From: a virus
DNA length: 20,294 nucleotides
Virus record (IMG/VR): IMGVR_UViG_3300024520_000606
Span: 1 to 20,294 of that record
Strand: one strand, 5' to 3'
Below, in pieces: positions 12,530 to 20,294 of the stretch. Positions within the stretch are counted from its first letter, which is position 1, and each line of letters starts with the position of its first letter. The notes under the pieces are model-generated. The model had not been told where the DNA came from, did not search any database, and was given only the letters and a program-made list of their open reading frames with translations. The translations under genes were made by a program, and so were the position numbers.

Positions 12530-13078
12530 AGCCTTCTCGATTTCTTCTATAATCATTTTGTCAACGTCCATTTGTCGGGACTCGGAAAACACGCCCTCAA
12601 CGCTGAAGCCGTTAAACGTGCCGTCCTTTACTTGCGCCCAAACTTCATCGTTGTCAACCTTATAAGAAACGAACCAAGAGCCGTTCGGTGCTTTGTCGAA
12701 ACCTTTAGGCGTTGGCTTTGTATCGTCAATTAGAAAAGACTCAAACATAAACACCCCGTCCACTTCTGTCTCGTGGTCTAAGTTGGTCGCGTTTGTCTTG
12801 CCTTCCTTCATAAACTTGTAGGCAATCTTCCGAATTGAGTCAGCATCAAAGACTACATAGTACTCCCGTTCGTCCTCGTCCTTTCGGTAGATAGGGTAAT
12901 CGGCAGTCATACAAATTCCGCTTACTATTTTCTTCTCTTCGTTGAGTGCGAACTTTTGTTTTTTATTAAAAGCCATCCAGTTACGCTCTATGGCTGGACG
13001 GTCAACAAGTGAGATTGCATCAAGACCCGTGTCGTGGTCGTCATCAATTGTTAAATATATTACTGGTAGTTTTTCCAT
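12521..13078 (-). CDS. XkdF-type prohead serine protease
   Basis: The 185-residue protein matches the XkdF-like peptidase family (S78-type, herpes-protease-like fold) that cleaves scaffold and capsid subunits during head maturation. Visible features are the N-terminal GLDAISLVDRPAIERNWM, the segment IVSGICMTADYPIYR, FDADSIRKIAYKFMKEGKTN with the likely catalytic histidine in LDHE (H102), and NGSWFVSYKVDNDEVWAQV leading to the nucleophile in NGFSVEG (S159). The start overlaps the stop of the tape-measure-like gene by one base (TAATG). Its stop overlaps the convergent nuclease gene. The link to the downstream scaffold-like and capsid genes fits a prohead protease. Confidence 0.85.
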   Translation of the reverse strand: MEKLPVIYLTIDDDHDTGLDAISLVDRPAIERNWMAFNKKQKFALNEEKKIVSGICMTADYPIYRKDEDEREYYVVFDADSIRKIAYKFMKEGKTNATNLDHETEVDGVFMFESFLIDDTKPTPKGFDKAPNGSWFVSYKVDNDEVWAQVKDGTFNGFSVEGVFSESRQMDVDKMIIEEIEKALK

Positions 13079-14844
13079 TATCCGAAATTTGCTTGTGATT
13101 CTATTTGGTTTACGTTGTTCTGATTTCCCGTTACTTCTGTCTCCACGACAAACGCCTGAATTGGTGCGAGTTGTGCTTGGTCTGCTCCTCCGAGTTCTGT
13201 TGTGTTTGTTGAAACAGAATCTATACTTGGTGCAGATGATTGAGGAACGCTTGAAGAACTTGGGATTGATGGACTGCCCCCACCGGGAACGGTTGCTAAT
13301 ATAGTTCCGACTTGAGCCAACGAACCTAATACTGTCGCAATCATTGAAGCAATAAATATCGGAGTAGTTACTGGCGCGGCAACTCCAGTTTGAGCACCAG
13401 CCTGAGTACCTCCAGCTATTGCGGCAGATATAGCCTTTGCAGTATCAATCGCTACTTGAGCAACCGCAAACGCTTTTTGAATTGCAACCGCTTCTTTTGA
13501 TTGGTCTCCACTTAATGCTACTAATTGACCCAGCGAATCTAATACCGAACCAGCAACTGATAAACCAGCCTCTCTTGCCTTTGACTTATCTTTTTCCGCT
13601 TTTATAGTTGCCGCAACGTCCTCGTCTCGGAACTTCTTACGGAGTTTTGCGAGTGCATCTTGCTTTGCCCCTTCGATGTCGGTGGCGTTGTCTCCAGCCA
13701 GTCGGGCTTGTTCTTCAAGAGCCGCGTAATATTGTTCAAGTTCAAGGAGTTCAAGTTCTCGGTTTTCCTTCCCAACCTTTGCGAGTTCTGTTTGTAGGTC
13801 GAATAGTTCTTTTTCGAGTGCCTTCTCGTTTGTTAGTTGTTCCGACTTTTGCCCTCCGATTCTTTCCTCAATGTCAAAGAGTTCTGTCTTTGCATCTTTT
13901 AGCGCAACTTGTAGGTCGATGTTGTTTTTATCAAGTGCGAGTTCTTTTTCTGCTAACTCAATTCTCTTGTTTGCTATCGCAGTTTCTTCGGCTAATTGCT
14001 TTGCTTGGATTTCTCCGAGTTTCTCGTTAGCCGCTATTCTGTCAGCAAGTGTCTGAGATATATCGTCCCGAATTTGCCTTTGGTCTTCCGCTTCCTTTTG
14101 TCGTACTAAAATCAAAGCCCGTTGGTCGGCTTCCAGTAGCTTAACCTCATTGCGAAGTTTCACAAGTGCATCAGCTTGGTTAACTGCCGCTACCGTTGCT
14201 TCTTTTACGTCAACCGCAAAGTTTTTTAAGCCATCAACTGCCGCCGCTTGTTGAACCTCATCTAAGCCAGTAGCTACCTGAATAGTTGCCGTTGCAAAGT
14301 CTTTCCCGGCTTCTTTTATCGCGTCTAAGTCTCTATCGAAAACGCCTTGAATAATTGCGCCAAGTGCCGTAAACTGGTTGGCAAGTCCTTCTATTCTGTT
14401 TGCAATGTTTTCTTTTATCGCTTCCCAAAGGTCAAGAACCGCTTGTTTAGGGTCAGAGAAAGCCGCCTTCATCGGTTCGGCTAATGCCGTAACCCTTTCA
14501 AATAGTTTTTGAAAAAGAATCTGCAAAGCCGTTGTCGCAACATTAAAAGCGTCAAGAATAACTTGATTCTGCATTAACAACTCCTTGAGGAAAATAAAGA
14601 CCTCTGCCGCAATAGCAATAAGACCCAAAGACTTGAGAACTCCACCTATTGAAGTTCCAAAGCCTTTCATTCCTTTACTTGCTCCCTTTGCTCCTTTCTC
14701 TGCCGCATCGAAGCCAGTCTTCATTTCGTTGCTGAGTTTCTCCTGAGTCTGTTTTACTTTCTCAAGTTCTTCTCTTAACGCTATTATGTCGTCACTAGCT
14801 TCACCAGTTTTAACGTCTACCTCTATCGCAACCTTTGTAGCCAT
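13078..14844 (-). CDS. Tape-measure-like tail protein
   Basis: The 588-residue protein begins with MATKVAIEVDVKTGEASDDI, typical for tape measure proteins, then a coiled coil (21-50), a Gly/Lys-rich segment and a hydrophobic span at about 67-91 (GGVLKSLGLIAIAAEVFIFL). The middle (about 230-430) is a long charged coiled coil, followed by an Ala-rich hydrophobic region (about 455-535: AVAQVAIDTAKAISAAIAGG, FIASMIATVLGSLAQ) and a Ser/Gln-rich tail. Tape measures set tail length at roughly 1.5 angstrom per residue, which would give about 90 nm. The Ala-rich ending is common in Bacteroidota phage tape measures. It could alternatively be a different injected tail protein, since five genes separate it from the chaperone pair. 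Confidence 0.8.
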   Translation of the reverse strand: MATKVAIEVDVKTGEASDDIIALREELEKVKQTQEKLSNEMKTGFDAAEKGAKGASKGMKGFGTSIGGVLKSLGLIAIAAEVFIFLKELLMQNQVILDAFNVATTALQILFQKLFERVTALAEPMKAAFSDPKQAVLDLWEAIKENIANRIEGLANQFTALGAIIQGVFDRDLDAIKEAGKDFATATIQVATGLDEVQQAAAVDGLKNFAVDVKEATVAAVNQADALVKLRNEVKLLEADQRALILVRQKEAEDQRQIRDDISQTLADRIAANEKLGEIQAKQLAEETAIANKRIELAEKELALDKNNIDLQVALKDAKTELFDIEERIGGQKSEQLTNEKALEKELFDLQTELAKVGKENRELELLELEQYYAALEEQARLAGDNATDIEGAKQDALAKLRKKFRDEDVAATIKAEKDKSKAREAGLSVAGSVLDSLGQLVALSGDQSKEAVAIQKAFAVAQVAIDTAKAISAAIAGGTQAGAQTGVAAPVTTPIFIASMIATVLGSLAQVGTILATVPGGGSPSIPSSSSVPQSSAPSIDSVSTNTTELGGADQAQLAPIQAFVVETEVTGNQNNVNQIESQANFG

Positions 14845-14845
14845 C

Positions 14846-15421
14846 TTACAGATTTATGATTCGGTAAGTAACATAAACGGTCATGTCGCTATCTCCTGAG
14901 TCTGGGTCGCCACTTGCTACGGTTACATTAAGCGCGGCATTTTCAACTAACTGAGTTGCCGTTGCAGAGCCTAAAGTTGTGGCATCCGCAAACCGTCTTA
15001 TTGTTGATGCTGAGTTCTTAATAACAGTTGATGCTTGTGAGTCTGTCGCTCCAGCAGTTATCAATTCAAGAGTGGTATTTGTGGCGTAGGTAGCCGAATT
15101 GTAAACCATCTTCATTGAGGCACTTATAACCTCAATAGCGTAACCAGCCCCCGGAGCAGCAACTATCTCAATCGGTGTGGTGTTCAAGGTTAGAACGTCA
15201 GCCGTTGCAATGGTTAGTTTTGCAGTACCTTGAATGCACTCAATTCCTGAGTCGCCTCGTGTCCACAAAACCCCGTCCGCTTGGTTGTAAAAGAGTTCGC
15301 CCTTATAAATGTCCGTAGCTATCCAAGTGCCGTCCGTATGGTCGTTAGAACTTGGTACGGTTGGAACGGTTGAATTTACCGTTGACCGTTTTATTTTTAT
15401 TCTTGAGTCTTGTGTTGCCAT
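14846..15421 (-). CDS. Small tail-fibre-like structural protein
   Basis: A 191-residue protein whose first 65 residues (IKIKRSTVNSTVPTVPSS, then YKGELFYNQADGVLWTRGDS) resemble the collar-binding domain found at the start of many phage tail fibres, where a polar PT..GEL pattern precedes a short strand. The rest is a Thr/Ala-rich beta domain (AKLTIATADVLTLNTTPIEI, IEVISASMKMVYNS, MTVYVTYRIINL), probably a jelly-roll-like fold. It starts one base into the stop of the 905-residue tail protein gene and ends one base before the tape-measure-like gene. Likely a small fibre or tail tip component. Confidence 0.7.
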   Translation of the reverse strand: MATQDSRIKIKRSTVNSTVPTVPSSNDHTDGTWIATDIYKGELFYNQADGVLWTRGDSGIECIQGTAKLTIATADVLTLNTTPIEIVAAPGAGYAIEVISASMKMVYNSATYATNTTLELITAGATDSQASTVIKNSASTIRRFADATTLGSATATQLVENAALNVTVASGDPDSGDSDMTVYVTYRIINL

Positions 15422-18138
15422 TAGTTTTCTCCGCCTTCTATTAAGTAAATAGCTGAATCGCTGAATTGTGTCTGAACTATGTCCTCTCCACCGTCAACCG
15501 TGAAGATGTTTGTGCCTCCATATAACGCTCTCACCGTGTCCTCTCCTCCATCTAAGACATCTAAGTTGTCTTGAGGTTTTCCATTTACATAAACGGTATT
15601 GCTTTCTTGAATATGAACCCCGTTACTATTTATTAACTGGACGTTGTGAAGCCCAGCATCTACCTCGTTGTCATTTCCAAAGATGGTTACGTTTTTAGTG
15701 CCTCCTCCGACTACGTTATTATCACCCTGAATTATAAACTTAACAGAACCTTCCCCTACTCTATTGTTACGACCTTGAACAGAACCAGCAAAATCGGGAA
15801 AAATATTACTTGAGCGTTTTAACTGTTTAACATTGGGTAATTTAACCTTATTAAGACCGTCCTCAATAACACCATTTTTGCCAAGTTCTAAATGTGTTTC
15901 GCTAAAAGTTACGGGTTCTTTTATTTTAATCAATTCAACCTTTGTTAAACTCTCGTTAAACGGGTTGTAGTTCATTATTTTGTTAAGCCTCCAGTAAGCG
16001 TTATCAATAACTATTTGGTCTCTGAAGTCTAGCTTATTTATATCGGTTGGTTCAAGGTAGAACTGTGCCTTCATAACCTTGCTATCCTTATCGGTTATTT
16101 CAAGAAAATAATTTCTGTGATATAAGTTAAATAGGTTAGCATTGGTTACTTGTAACGCTCCAGTATATGAATTAGCAGAATATCTAAGTTCTCTAGTTAT
16201 TCCGAAGTTTATATCAAGGCTCGGTGTTAATGGATTGTCCCAATGTCCAGCGTAAGGATAAAAGGATTGAAGCGTATCAATTGCTATTGATGGTTGGTTC
16301 TGTCCTTGCTGTTGTTGATACCTGAAAACCCATTGCGGAGAACTAGGTAATAAGCCGCCCCAATAGAGAACCCTGATATTGTGTTCAGTTTGTTCTATGC
16401 CCTCTTGAATATCCTCTGCATAAATCCTTCCAATAATCCGATTGCTATCTCTATCGTTAACCAATACGGTTGGACTAAACTCTATCTCCAGTTCCTTATC
16501 CGATTGTGTAAAGTCGTTGTCAACATCAACTCTTACGTCACCGTAAACTCTTCCGTATTTGCCTTCGTATTTTGAGTTATCGTAATCGTCATCTGACTGA
16601 TAAGTATATACATATCTCTTATCTACAAGTACGCTCGTTGGTTCAAGTATTATATCCTTGTCCCTTGCTAATTTATACGTCCAATCCTTTGTTCCTCCAG
16701 CCGCGTAAAAGTCGTCTCTTGTTTCAATAAGAAGATTTCTCTCATTTTCAGGGTCTACCTCGATATACAGATTGAACATCTTAATAACAGAAAGTAATAA
16801 ATCAGTCATTCCTATACTTGGAACTAGCGCGTTCATTGGAATGGTTTGACCTTGAGTAATCTGCCCAGCATCTGCACCAGTTGCAGCTTGAATAAATCCT
16901 CCCGTTATATTCGTTTGATATTGAACCGGGTTAACGGAATAAGCATATACCTCCATGTATATCTTATCTCCTATGTCTAAGCGGATGGACGGAAGAAAGT
17001 AAGCAAATGTCTCGGTGTGTGTTGCGCCGACAGTATAAGTTCCATCTCCTTGAATCCAATGCTGAACATCTGATACCATTGATATTTGCCCCGTTGCCGC
17101 TTGGTATCTCTTGAACCTTACCCTAACCCAAAAAATATTGTTAAGAGGAGCAACTGGAATGACGGGAAACGGTTCGTTAGCTATTCTTTCTGTTTGCCAC
17201 GTTAGTTGAGAATTAAAAACATAGTAACCATCTTGAGGGACTGTATACTCGTCATTCACATTAGACCAATTGTTGAACGGGTCAACCAGTTGGGAAAACT
17301 CCACCCTCCAAGAGTCTTGATAGTTGCCGAATACTGGATAATTTGGGTAGAACTCGGAGTTAACATCTATGGTAGTTTGAACACTTGCCGATGTTTCTCT
17401 TCGGGCTATCTCGGAGTCACTAACAACAAAGCCCTCGTTTGTGAACGGTATGATTAACCTTTTAAAAAATGCGGAGGTTAAGAATGAACTACTATAAGAA
17501 AACTCAGAGAAGCTAAATATCCTATCAAGTATCTCGTATAAAAATAAAGCTGGTCTAAATTGCTCAAGTCTCCACGCGTTAATGCCTTGAACGGTAAACG
17601 GTTCGTTGACTCCATAATCAAGCATTGGGTATACATAACCCGACGTATTATTCCAGCTTGAAGTTACTCGTCCAAAATCCCAATTGTGGTCTAGGTCGCT
17701 AAAGTCAACATAAGGAAGTCCGTTATCGTCTAAGCCGTTTAGTTCTTTATCTCCAAGTACTGAGAAGATGTTGAGCAACTTACCGATAAACACCACCTCG
17801 TAAGTGTAGGCGTGTCCCTTTTGGATTATCTTTCTTAGCTGAACAACTCCAGCCATAACCTCCACCCCGTCCGCTATTACTCTCGCCTCCGCTTTCTTAT
17901 TAGGGTTAAAATTGACATCAATGTTAGAAGTGTTAGCATCGTAATTGTTGCTTATGTTAACGTCATAAATGTGTCCGAAGAGCGCATCGTTAGACTTTGT
18001 TGCTGGGCACTTTATCGTCTTACTGTATTCCGTGCTTCGCTTCTCAGGATTGCGAATGTCAGCAATCCCGTAATTAAACGAGAAATCAAAGCCCTCAAAC
18101 ACATCTAACCTTTTGCCTTCTATCCTAACCTCAACCAC
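15421..18138 (-). CDS. Large tail or baseplate protein with C-terminal repeat region
   Basis: The 905-residue protein, with a GTG start at 18138 overlapping the previous gene's stop, has an N-terminal domain (IRNPEKRSTEYSKTIKCPAT, LFGHIYDVNIS, FNPNKKAEARVI) that I recognise from distal tail or baseplate hub proteins of Bacteroidota phages. The centre is a series of beta-rich domains (Ig or jelly-roll-like). Residues about 780-860 look like a short beta helix with NN turns (GRNNRVGEGSVKFIIQGDNN, GNDNEV). The last 50 residues contain DGGED at 863, DGGED at 882 and EGGEN at 901, spaced exactly 19 residues. It is probably a tail tip or receptor-facing protein. Confidence 0.75.
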   Translation of the reverse strand: MVEVRIEGKRLDVFEGFDFSFNYGIADIRNPEKRSTEYSKTIKCPATKSNDALFGHIYDVNISNNYDANTSNIDVNFNPNKKAEARVIADGVEVMAGVVQLRKIIQKGHAYTYEVVFIGKLLNIFSVLGDKELNGLDDNGLPYVDFSDLDHNWDFGRVTSSWNNTSGYVYPMLDYGVNEPFTVQGINAWRLEQFRPALFLYEILDRIFSFSEFSYSSSFLTSAFFKRLIIPFTNEGFVVSDSEIARRETSASVQTTIDVNSEFYPNYPVFGNYQDSWRVEFSQLVDPFNNWSNVNDEYTVPQDGYYVFNSQLTWQTERIANEPFPVIPVAPLNNIFWVRVRFKRYQAATGQISMVSDVQHWIQGDGTYTVGATHTETFAYFLPSIRLDIGDKIYMEVYAYSVNPVQYQTNITGGFIQAATGADAGQITQGQTIPMNALVPSIGMTDLLLSVIKMFNLYIEVDPENERNLLIETRDDFYAAGGTKDWTYKLARDKDIILEPTSVLVDKRYVYTYQSDDDYDNSKYEGKYGRVYGDVRVDVDNDFTQSDKELEIEFSPTVLVNDRDSNRIIGRIYAEDIQEGIEQTEHNIRVLYWGGLLPSSPQWVFRYQQQQGQNQPSIAIDTLQSFYPYAGHWDNPLTPSLDINFGITRELRYSANSYTGALQVTNANLFNLYHRNYFLEITDKDSKVMKAQFYLEPTDINKLDFRDQIVIDNAYWRLNKIMNYNPFNESLTKVELIKIKEPVTFSETHLELGKNGVIEDGLNKVKLPNVKQLKRSSNIFPDFAGSVQGRNNRVGEGSVKFIIQGDNNVVGGGTKNVTIFGNDNEVDAGLHNVQLINSNGVHIQESNTVYVNGKPQDNLDVLDGGEDTVRALYGGTNIFTVDGGEDIVQTQFSDSAIYLIEGGEN

Positions 18139-19432
18139 GTTGTCTCCTATTTTTAATTGAATAGCTTAACTCAAAAGTGTACTGCATTAGCTTATCATTT
18201 AGAGAAGTCTTTTTAACGATATTTCTCTGGTTTAGATTAACCGATATAAACTCGTTGCTATCATTTTCAATGTAGATATTGGGCGAAGTAACTAGGTCTT
18301 CCATCCATTCACTCTCCTCTTCGGTTAGGTAATTAGAGTTTATGGTAACCTTCTCCATTAGTTCCACGTTGTAAGTAGTCGTTCCCCTTGACTTCTTTTG
18401 GTAGTCGTAAGAATTAATTCCAAGCGTGTTAGTTTGCTGGTCGTACTTGTCCTTTTTTACGTCTATCTTCTCTATCGACTTCATATTAAAGTTGTGCGAA
18501 TCAAAACCACCTAAACGGTTGAGCCAAGCTACCCGGATTGGAGCGTACTTTGAACATTCTTGTTCTATGTTAAAAGTGAATTTTTCACTCGTCAATGCGT
18601 TGGTGTTATCTCTCAACTGAATAGTGTAACTAGCAGCACCTACTAAAATAGTCGAAGGTGTTATCGATACGGTCGGGGCAAGTGGCAACATATTAGCCGC
18701 ATCAAGCGTTACAATGTCAAGAGTTCCAACTGGAATGCGGAAATATCTCTTATCCCAAGTAGGGTTGGTTGATAGGTCGTTTGTTACTAACGCAGAGTTT
18801 AAAAGAGAACCTGAAGCGTTGTAACCCGAATACGCTTTTATGGCATAACTGTTTGCGCTAAACCTTTCCGTTAGTATAAACGAAAGAGCGTAGTGCTGAG
18901 ATGAATCTATCTTAATCGTTCTCGGTGAATCAGTTAGGAACTTATGAGCAGTTGAGAAGCCATCTATTTGGTAATCAGTATAATCAAAGTCTAGCCAATC
19001 TATCTCGTTTCTAACTCCATTCCAAACGCTTTTAATATCAGTAAAGATAGACTCGTTTTCGTGGTAAACGCCTTGTGCATCTTTGTCCTCCTCAGTTATT
19101 TTAAGGTAGTATTCCTTGTGGTTTGTGTTATCGTAAAAGAATCCTTCCGTGCTTGTTGCGCCTATATCCACAACCCCTTCAAGATACGACTGCAAGAATC
19201 TCGATGGGTCGAAGAAAGCACTAACCGCAAAGGTCGGAAGAAGTGAACCGCTTTCACCTTGCACGGGGTAAACTCTTACTGTTCCAATCTTCGGTTCTGA
19301 CGGGTAAGTTTCGGGCAGAATGTCAATCTTGAACCGTACTGTCGGAGTTAAGTTTGTAGTCTTAATAACGTAAGCGTTATCGTTGAAAGCTAACCCGTAC
19401 TGCTCAGGCTCTTGCGTTAAATAAATAGCCAT
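18131..19432 (-). CDS. Tail structural protein (distal tail-like)
   Basis: The 433-residue protein starts MAIYLTQEPEQYGLAFNDNA and is beta-rich: YVIKTTNLTPTVRFKIDILP, FFDPSRFLQSYL, a domain with HYALSFILTERFSANSYA, and a C-terminal region (GTTTYNVELMEKVTINSNYL, EEESEWMEDLVTSPNIYIEN, LMQYTFELSYSIKNRRQRG). The last part recalls a family found before baseplate genes in Bacteroidota phages. Its start overlaps the upstream stop by one base. Together with the 905-residue protein it probably forms the tail tip. Role inferred from order and fold type. Confidence 0.7.
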   Translation of the reverse strand: MAIYLTQEPEQYGLAFNDNAYVIKTTNLTPTVRFKIDILPETYPSEPKIGTVRVYPVQGESGSLLPTFAVSAFFDPSRFLQSYLEGVVDIGATSTEGFFYDNTNHKEYYLKITEEDKDAQGVYHENESIFTDIKSVWNGVRNEIDWLDFDYTDYQIDGFSTAHKFLTDSPRTIKIDSSQHYALSFILTERFSANSYAIKAYSGYNASGSLLNSALVTNDLSTNPTWDKRYFRIPVGTLDIVTLDAANMLPLAPTVSITPSTILVGAASYTIQLRDNTNALTSEKFTFNIEQECSKYAPIRVAWLNRLGGFDSHNFNMKSIEKIDVKKDKYDQQTNTLGINSYDYQKKSRGTTTYNVELMEKVTINSNYLTEEESEWMEDLVTSPNIYIENDSNEFISVNLNQRNIVKKTSLNDKLMQYTFELSYSIKNRRQRG

Positions 19433-19971
19433 TATCCTTCTATAATTCTTTTGATTTCTTCGAATGTTATTTCTATATCTTCAGCTATTGCCGCCTCGAC
19501 TATTCCGCCAACCTTGCTCATCATTTTGTCAGTAGCTGGTTTAATCCACTTCTTGCCCTTGTAACCTTTCTTAGCTATGTTCCTTCCGATAACCGTAGCT
19601 AACGCCCATCTGTGACCGTCCTCAAGTTGTTTATCTGAACCCATAAGCCTAGACAAAGTGTTTGGGTAAGTTAGCCAACCCATAGCTATTGCGTTTCTTA
19701 TTTTCTTCGGGTCGCCTCCCGGTCCGCGTCCTCTGTCAAGAATTAAACCGTAACCCTCCATTTTTATCTGCATTCGATAGATTTGCCCGAATACTTTAAC
19801 CTTTGGTTGTACCTCAATCTTCAAAGACTCGCCTAATTTACCTGAAGAAGTATGTCCTTGACCTTGCCCTTCGCTTCCAGCACTTGAGCCTCCATTAAGT
19901 GAAAGGTTTAATTCGCTTACATATTCCGCTCGGAACTCGTTAAGAGCATCTATCAGTTTATCGAATGCCAT
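19432..19971 (-). CDS. Putative tail completion (HK97 gp10-like) protein
   Basis: A 179-residue basic protein. It has an N-terminal helix (MAFDKLIDALNEFRAEYVSE), a Gly/Ser-rich loop, a SGKLGESLKIEVQPKVKVFG stretch, then IKMEGYGLILDRGRGPGGDP, a helix with RWALATVIGRNIAKKGYKGK and KWIKPA. SGxLxxS...Y...l..GRGPG...WIxxA is a pattern of HK97 gp10-like and related neck proteins. The ATG at 19971 lies inside the end of the frameshifted chaperone frame (14-base overlap). Family assignment is moderate. Confidence 0.7.
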   Translation of the reverse strand: MAFDKLIDALNEFRAEYVSELNLSLNGGSSAGSEGQGQGHTSSGKLGESLKIEVQPKVKVFGQIYRMQIKMEGYGLILDRGRGPGGDPKKIRNAIAMGWLTYPNTLSRLMGSDKQLEDGHRWALATVIGRNIAKKGYKGKKWIKPATDKMMSKVGGIVEAAIAEDIEITFEEIKRIIEG

Positions 19972-20294
19972 TTTGCTTCTGTTGGTGATATTCGTGAGAT
20001 TGCTTCGCCTTTTGAAAACTAATAAGGTTCAAGAACTCCCGAAGCGGAAGCGCAAAGAAATAACCCCACTTTGTCGCATCGTTATTTGATAGATTGTTAA
20101 CCACGTTTAACCATCCGTATTTTGTTTCAAACGTCTCAACTTTCTTTCCGCTTGTTTCTTTATCTTCTCCGCTTTCCGCACCGAAGATTCCAGTATATGT
20201 TTTGCGGACATTAGATAACTGCTCAAAAAAAAAGCGGACAAAGGTTGTACGATTGTCATAGGTGCTTGAAGCATTGCCTCAGCTACCTCCTTGT
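19958..20294 (-). CDS. Tail assembly chaperone, -1 frameshift product (GT-like), 5' end outside the window
   Basis: The upstream part is read in the 0 frame (KEVAEAMLQAPMTIVQPLSA) up to the T9 run, then in the -1 frame from 20224 to the stop at 19958-19960, adding about 88 residues (FEQLSNVRKTYTGIFGAE, KYGWLNVVNNLSNNDATKWG, FALPLREFLNLISFQK). The -1 frame has a stop at 20279-20281 and no start codon before the slip site, so it cannot be a stand-alone gene of this length. The WLxxxxxLxNxDxxKWxxxxxLPLREFLxxL pattern resembles the T part of gpG/gpGT chaperones, which use -1 frameshifts. Inference from sequence and position. Confidence 0.65.
20107..20294 (-). CDS. Tail assembly chaperone, 0-frame (G-like) product, 5' end outside the window
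   Basis: The 0 frame is open from the window edge to TAA at 20107-20109. Without slipping, ribosomes read past the T9 run for another 39 codons, giving a strongly basic end (ESSVRKAEKIKKQAERKLR, then RLKQNTDG). This would be the G-like form, normally the more abundant of the two. The basic tail could be a by-product of the frame or could have a role. Confidence 0.55.
   Translation of the reverse strand, partial: KEVAEAMLQAPMTIVQPLSAFFLSSYLMSAKHILESSVRKAEKIKKQAERKLRRLKQNTDG
20224..20233 (-). promoter_or_regulatory. Candidate -1 ribosomal slippery site (T TTT TTG)
   Basis: On the minus strand nine T and a G give the 0-frame codons GCT TTT TTT TTG. The last seven bases (20230-20224) are T TTT TTG, a canonical X XXY YYZ heptamer in the right phase for a -1 shift into the GAG-led frame that encodes the T-like part. 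Confidence 0.65.

Noticed and set aside
12500-12560. Possible bidirectional terminator between the convergent nuclease and protease genes
   Set aside because: The two coding ends overlap by nine bases and I could not find a GC-rich stem with a T-run on either strand.
13608-14030. 140-residue plus-strand open frame
   Set aside because: It is antisense to the coiled-coil part of the tape-measure-like gene; its Leu/Arg/Val-rich translation reflects the complement of repetitive Lys/Glu/Ala codons, and no start signal precedes it.
1-20294. CRISPR arrays, tRNA genes, insertion sequences, attachment sites
   Set aside because: I saw no regularly spaced repeats, cloverleaf-like sequences, transposase frames or terminal inverted repeats on reading through; short elements could still have been missed by eye.

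Overview
The window reads as a piece of a tailed double-stranded DNA phage (or prophage) of a Bacteroidota host, most likely a marine flavobacterium. The evidence is indirect. Gene starts have A-rich leaders without a clear Shine-Dalgarno sequence. Candidate promoters match the Bacteroidota form (TAnnTTTG at -7). Most structural proteins resemble families I associate with phages of Flavobacteriia and Bacteroidia. No host gene, tRNA, integrase or terminase is visible. All genes but one lie on the minus strand, so transcription runs from base 20294 towards base 1.

In transcription order, the right part (20294-13078) is a tail module. It holds a tail assembly chaperone pair that appears to use a -1 ribosomal frameshift (19958-20294), a tail-completion-like protein, two large tail or baseplate proteins (433 and 905 aa), a small fibre-like protein and a 588-aa tape-measure-like protein. 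Next is the head module: XkdF-type protease (12521-13078), scaffold-like acidic protein (11382-11981), major capsid protein (10401-11354), a tail-tube-like protein (9816-10352), a strong intrinsic terminator (9731-9765), two small structural proteins, a portal with extra C-terminal domains (7019-8860) and two head-tail connector-like proteins (6002-7017). The portal lies downstream of the capsid gene, opposite to the usual portal-protease-capsid order.

One plus-strand gene, a PD-(D/E)XK nuclease-like protein (12047-12529), sits between the protease and scaffold genes and looks like a cargo insertion. A PKD plus BspA-like repeat protein (4827-5741) is a likely adhesin. The lysis cassette follows: holin-like protein, T4-type lysozyme with an E-8-C-5-T triad, and a membrane-anchored spanin-like protein (3286-4601). 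Then come a metallophosphoesterase and small unknown genes.

The left end (1-2151) is an early or middle module. It starts with two exact 36-bp promoter-like repeats, each upstream of small unknown genes. It leads into a lambda Red-like set: a short putative annealing protein, a DUF551 protein, a YqaJ/lambda-exonuclease-family nuclease and a partial gene running off the window. Genes are tightly packed, often with 1-4 base overlaps, and no gene-free stretch reaches 300 bases. The best second-look signals are the frameshift site, the 36-bp repeats, the lone plus-strand nuclease, the terminator and hairpin around the capsid/tail-tube genes, and the extended portal.
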